Shown: in pieces, positions 61,967 through 64,000 of the stretch
Layout: each line of letters opens with the position of its first letter
Position numbering within the stretch: position 1 is the first letter of the stretch
Notes under the pieces: generated by a model
Told to the model about the DNA's origin: nothing
Databases searched by the model: none
What the model saw: the letters and a program-made list of their open reading frames with translations, nothing else
Translations under genes and position numbers: made by a program
NCBI GenBank assembly: GCA_002715765.1
Contig: PAZY01000019.1
Location: forward strand, 55,844 to 119,843
DNA: 64,000 nt
Origin: Rhodobiaceae bacterium
GTDB lineage: Bacteria > Pseudomonadota > Alphaproteobacteria > Parvibaculales > Parvibaculaceae
Direction: 5' to 3'

Positions 61967-63377
61967 TATTCTGTCTCCCTGACTTTTCAAGATGCGCGTC
62001 ATATTGCGCCATCACGGCCCGTGCCCTTCCCATAACTGCTCGCTCAATTCGCTGGCGCGGAGGCATAGCCTCCGGCAGCCACCACCCGGGATGTGTAAGG
62101 ATCTGAAGATTGCGCCCCTCGCCAGACTCTATAACGTCCAGAATCCTCTTGTGACGCCAGTGTCCGTTTGAATCAGAACAATATTCATAGCTTTCCTTAA
62201 GCGGCGCGCCGTAGGCATTGACCAATCCACCAATCTCCGGGGCATCAAATGCCATCATGTTTCCGGCCGTCGGGTCATGAAAGCTGACAGCCTTCAGTTC
62301 AACGCCGACATTATCTTCAACAATCTGCTTTTCCACGGACACTCGGGCGTTAAGGTCCGCTGCCGTCCATTCAATGTCATAAAATCCTGCATCAAAATGA
62401 AGGCCAATATCATGCCCTCCACTAACAATTTCCTTGAGGATATTGACGCTCTCCTTTTCGAGCGTGTTGTAGAATGGCAGTCGCAAGCCAACGAAGTATG
62501 TGGCTTTTACTCCCTCTTCTGTCTCTATCTGAGAAAGCCGCAAACTTCTGTGCAGGGAGTAGTCGATGTCATGGCGCCACAGAACATGGGGTCCTTCTGA
62601 TCGATCCCGGTAAGAAGAAAATTCATATCCTCTGGATAGCGCAGCCCGTATCATTCCACGATAAGAATCTTCGGTAAAATCAACCCAGGCTTCACTTGCC
62701 TGACCAGCATGTTCATCTACTTCTGATAATGCGAAGGTCCGCCCCCCCACATCCATACGCAGGTTGGTATATCCCTCGCTTCTCGTCGCCCTGATCCGTT
62801 TCTCCACTTCCCGCTCATCCATCAACGGATGAATGCGACATAGCTCAACAAAATCGCGTCTTGTTGATTTCCTACCAGCCCATTTCAGGTTCGCGGCCGG
62901 CTCCAAATTGCCTGTCTTCGGCCACTCCGTAACGACGCACTGGTACAAATCCTGGCCACATTTTTCCCCAAGCTGTCTTAACTCACCGGGTGTTACATCC
63001 GGGCCAACAGGGCATAATTTTTCCCGTAAAATCGTCCCCGCATCAACACGCGGTGTCATAAGATGAGCGGTTGCCCCATACTCTTCTGTACCATTGTAAC
63101 AAGCAAAATGATGAGGATCTCTTCCAGGGAAGTCCTTGCTCGCAGGATGAATATTAATTGCTCTGCCTTGCAATGCATCAAGAATGGATGCAGGAACGAT
63201 TACACCGGTACAGAAGGAAACCAGAAGTGTCGAACTCCAATCCGCGGCATCAAAGGTCATCAGTTCCTCTAGCGTCGAAACTGTTGAAATCTTTCGGAAC
63301 CCTCCGCCTTCGCGGGCCGTTTTTGCAAGCTGCGGCAACAATGATGGGTCGCTAAGAATAGTCAAATCCCAGTTCAC
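61956..63377 (-). CDS. Formyltransferase - polysaccharide deacetylase fusion
   Basis: 473 residues from GTG 63377, which overlaps the WbqC-family stop (GTGA). Residues about 1-185 are formyltransferase-like with N75 and H77 in INIHPASKDFPGRDPH and D112 in TPRVDAGTI. Residues about 260-470 are a NodB-type deacylase of the WbmS-like group: RHDIDYSLHRSLRLSQIET (268-286) and GGHDIGLHFDAG, AVSFHDPT, LTHPGWW. Both active-site sets look intact. The order is opposite to the separate deacylase-formyltransferase gene pair at 58605-60280. Likely role: exchange or transient protection of N-acyl groups on an amino sugar. Confidence 0.82.
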   Translation of the reverse strand: MNWDLTILSDPSLLPQLAKTAREGGGFRKISTVSTLEELMTFDAADWSSTLLVSFCTGVIVPASILDALQGRAINIHPASKDFPGRDPHHFACYNGTEEYGATAHLMTPRVDAGTILREKLCPVGPDVTPGELRQLGEKCGQDLYQCVVTEWPKTGNLEPAANLKWAGRKSTRRDFVELCRIHPLMDEREVEKRIRATRSEGYTNLRMDVGGRTFALSEVDEHAGQASEAWVDFTEDSYRGMIRAALSRGYEFSSYRDRSEGPHVLWRHDIDYSLHRSLRLSQIETEEGVKATYFVGLRLPFYNTLEKESVNILKEIVSGGHDIGLHFDAGFYDIEWTAADLNARVSVEKQIVEDNVGVELKAVSFHDPTAGNMMAFDAPEIGGLVNAYGAPLKESYEYCSDSNGHWRHKRILDVIESGEGRNLQILTHPGWWLPEAMPPRQRIERAVMGRARAVMAQYDAHLEKSGRQNIAD

Positions 63378-64000
63378 ACCAGCCCCCAATCTGTCGTCTT
63401 CCAGTCTTCTACCAATAGAAGATAGTCCATTATCGAGAGCCCTGGTACAAATGTAGCAAGGTCCGCATATGGTCGAGGTCTAAAATTCTGATAGACCAGT
63501 TCTATTCCTGCCGCCTCGAATGCATCATCATCCTGATAGCCCCCCGCACCGCCACCGCAGAGATATGTATCTGCGCCTACGGCCCGACATACATCAATTA
63601 ACAGGTTTGTGCTGGAAGTGTCTAAACTCAGGTCTGCCTGCGAAACGAAATGTGTTTTTAGCTGAAGCGTTTCACTTATCCGCATGATTGCATTTTTGTT
63701 GAAATCAGAAATGCCTTCCGCTTCATAACGGATCAGCGGCTCCAGAACCGCCTGGGCGGCCTCAAAATTGTCTGCTGTGTGGTAGGATTCTTCCAAACTC
63801 CGCAGCAGACGCCCCCGCCAATCCGTCTCATTGGAAATCTGGACTTCGCTTATTTTTGTTCCCAGAGGCGCTTTTTTGACAGGACAAGACACCCATTTGG
63901 CATCGCCGCCAAGGTTCATCTTCACCCTGTTGCTCATCGACGCCATGCTCTTGCTACCTGAGCGCGGATAAGCCACATCATCTAGAAATACGAAGACGTC
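63374..64000 (-). CDS. WbqC-family protein (5' partial)
   Basis: 208 residues visible. The frame is open to the right edge, reading DVFVFLDDVAYPRSGSKSM, so the true start lies beyond base 64000 and roughly the first 20-30 residues are missing. KMNLGGDAKWVSCPVKK, then LIDVCRAVGADTYLCGGGAGGYQDD and LSIMDYLLLVED near the end match the WbqC family (about 230 residues). WbqC proteins occur in many O-antigen and capsule loci; their biochemical role is not settled, with acyl or amino-acid modification of sugars suggested by context. It is coupled to the formyltransferase-deacylase fusion. Confidence 0.85.
   Translation of the reverse strand, partial: DVFVFLDDVAYPRSGSKSMASMSNRVKMNLGGDAKWVSCPVKKAPLGTKISEVQISNETDWRGRLLRSLEESYHTADNFEAAQAVLEPLIRYEAEGISDFNKNAIMRISETLQLKTHFVSQADLSLDTSSTNLLIDVCRAVGADTYLCGGGAGGYQDDDAFEAAGIELVYQNFRPRPYADLATFVPGLSIMDYLLLVEDWKTTDWGLV

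Overview
The window is a chromosomal stretch of an alphaproteobacterium. The coding style is GC-rich, with many GTG/TTG starts and GGAGG-type ribosome sites. The gene families (HTH-fused citrate synthase, ChaC, GGDEF proteins with I-sites, TauD/TfdA dioxygenases, nitronate monooxygenases) fit a free-living aerobic heterotroph. I cannot name the genus. Genes are dense, and only one gap exceeds 300 bases (30137-30571). I see no tRNA, rRNA, IS element, CRISPR array or phage gene. Both ends cut a gene: the citrate synthase on the left and a WbqC-family gene on the right.

1-14 kb: HTH-citrate synthase coupled to a TIP30-like NAD(P)-binding protein; a cytosolic CBS-histidine kinase; three tandem paralogous MFS exporters; then lipid and housekeeping genes (enoyl-CoA hydratase divergent from an acyl-CoA synthetase, ChaC, an OmpA-like protein, MaoC hydratase, oligopeptidase B).

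14-28 kb: an accessory catabolic region. Enzymes and regulators alternate: TauD dioxygenase/IclR, a eukaryote-like GH5 glucosidase, two serine beta-lactamase-fold hydrolases, a DMT transporter, a second TauD dioxygenase/AraC, nitronate monooxygenase/LysR/nitronate monooxygenase, and a membrane fatty-acid desaturase. Several gaps hold inverted or helically phased direct repeats that look like operators.

28-38 kb: two diguanylate cyclases placed head to head (one membrane sensor, one globin-coupled), glutaryl-CoA dehydrogenase overlapping a ComB-type phosphatase, and a heterodimeric ABC exporter with one degenerate ATP site.

38-64 kb: a large surface-glycan locus in several opposed transcription units. 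The minus-strand unit (47870 to 37859) holds a GT4 transferase, a CgeB-like transferase, an asparagine-synthetase-like amidotransferase, an O-antigen ligase/polymerase, Gmd, and PglC/PglD/PglE for bacillosamine-type priming. The plus-strand unit (52127 to 60280) holds a GT2 transferase, a flippase-like membrane protein, a second amidotransferase, a nucleotide-sugar dehydratase-like protein lacking the usual Tyr, a second CgeB-like transferase, a NodB-type deacylase and a formyltransferase. The end of the window has a minus-strand unit with WbqC, a formyltransferase-deacylase fusion and another transferase. Deacylase plus formyltransferase therefore occurs twice, once as coupled genes and once as a fusion. 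Together the locus should make an amidated, N-acylated or N-formylated surface glycan primed by a PglC-type enzyme.
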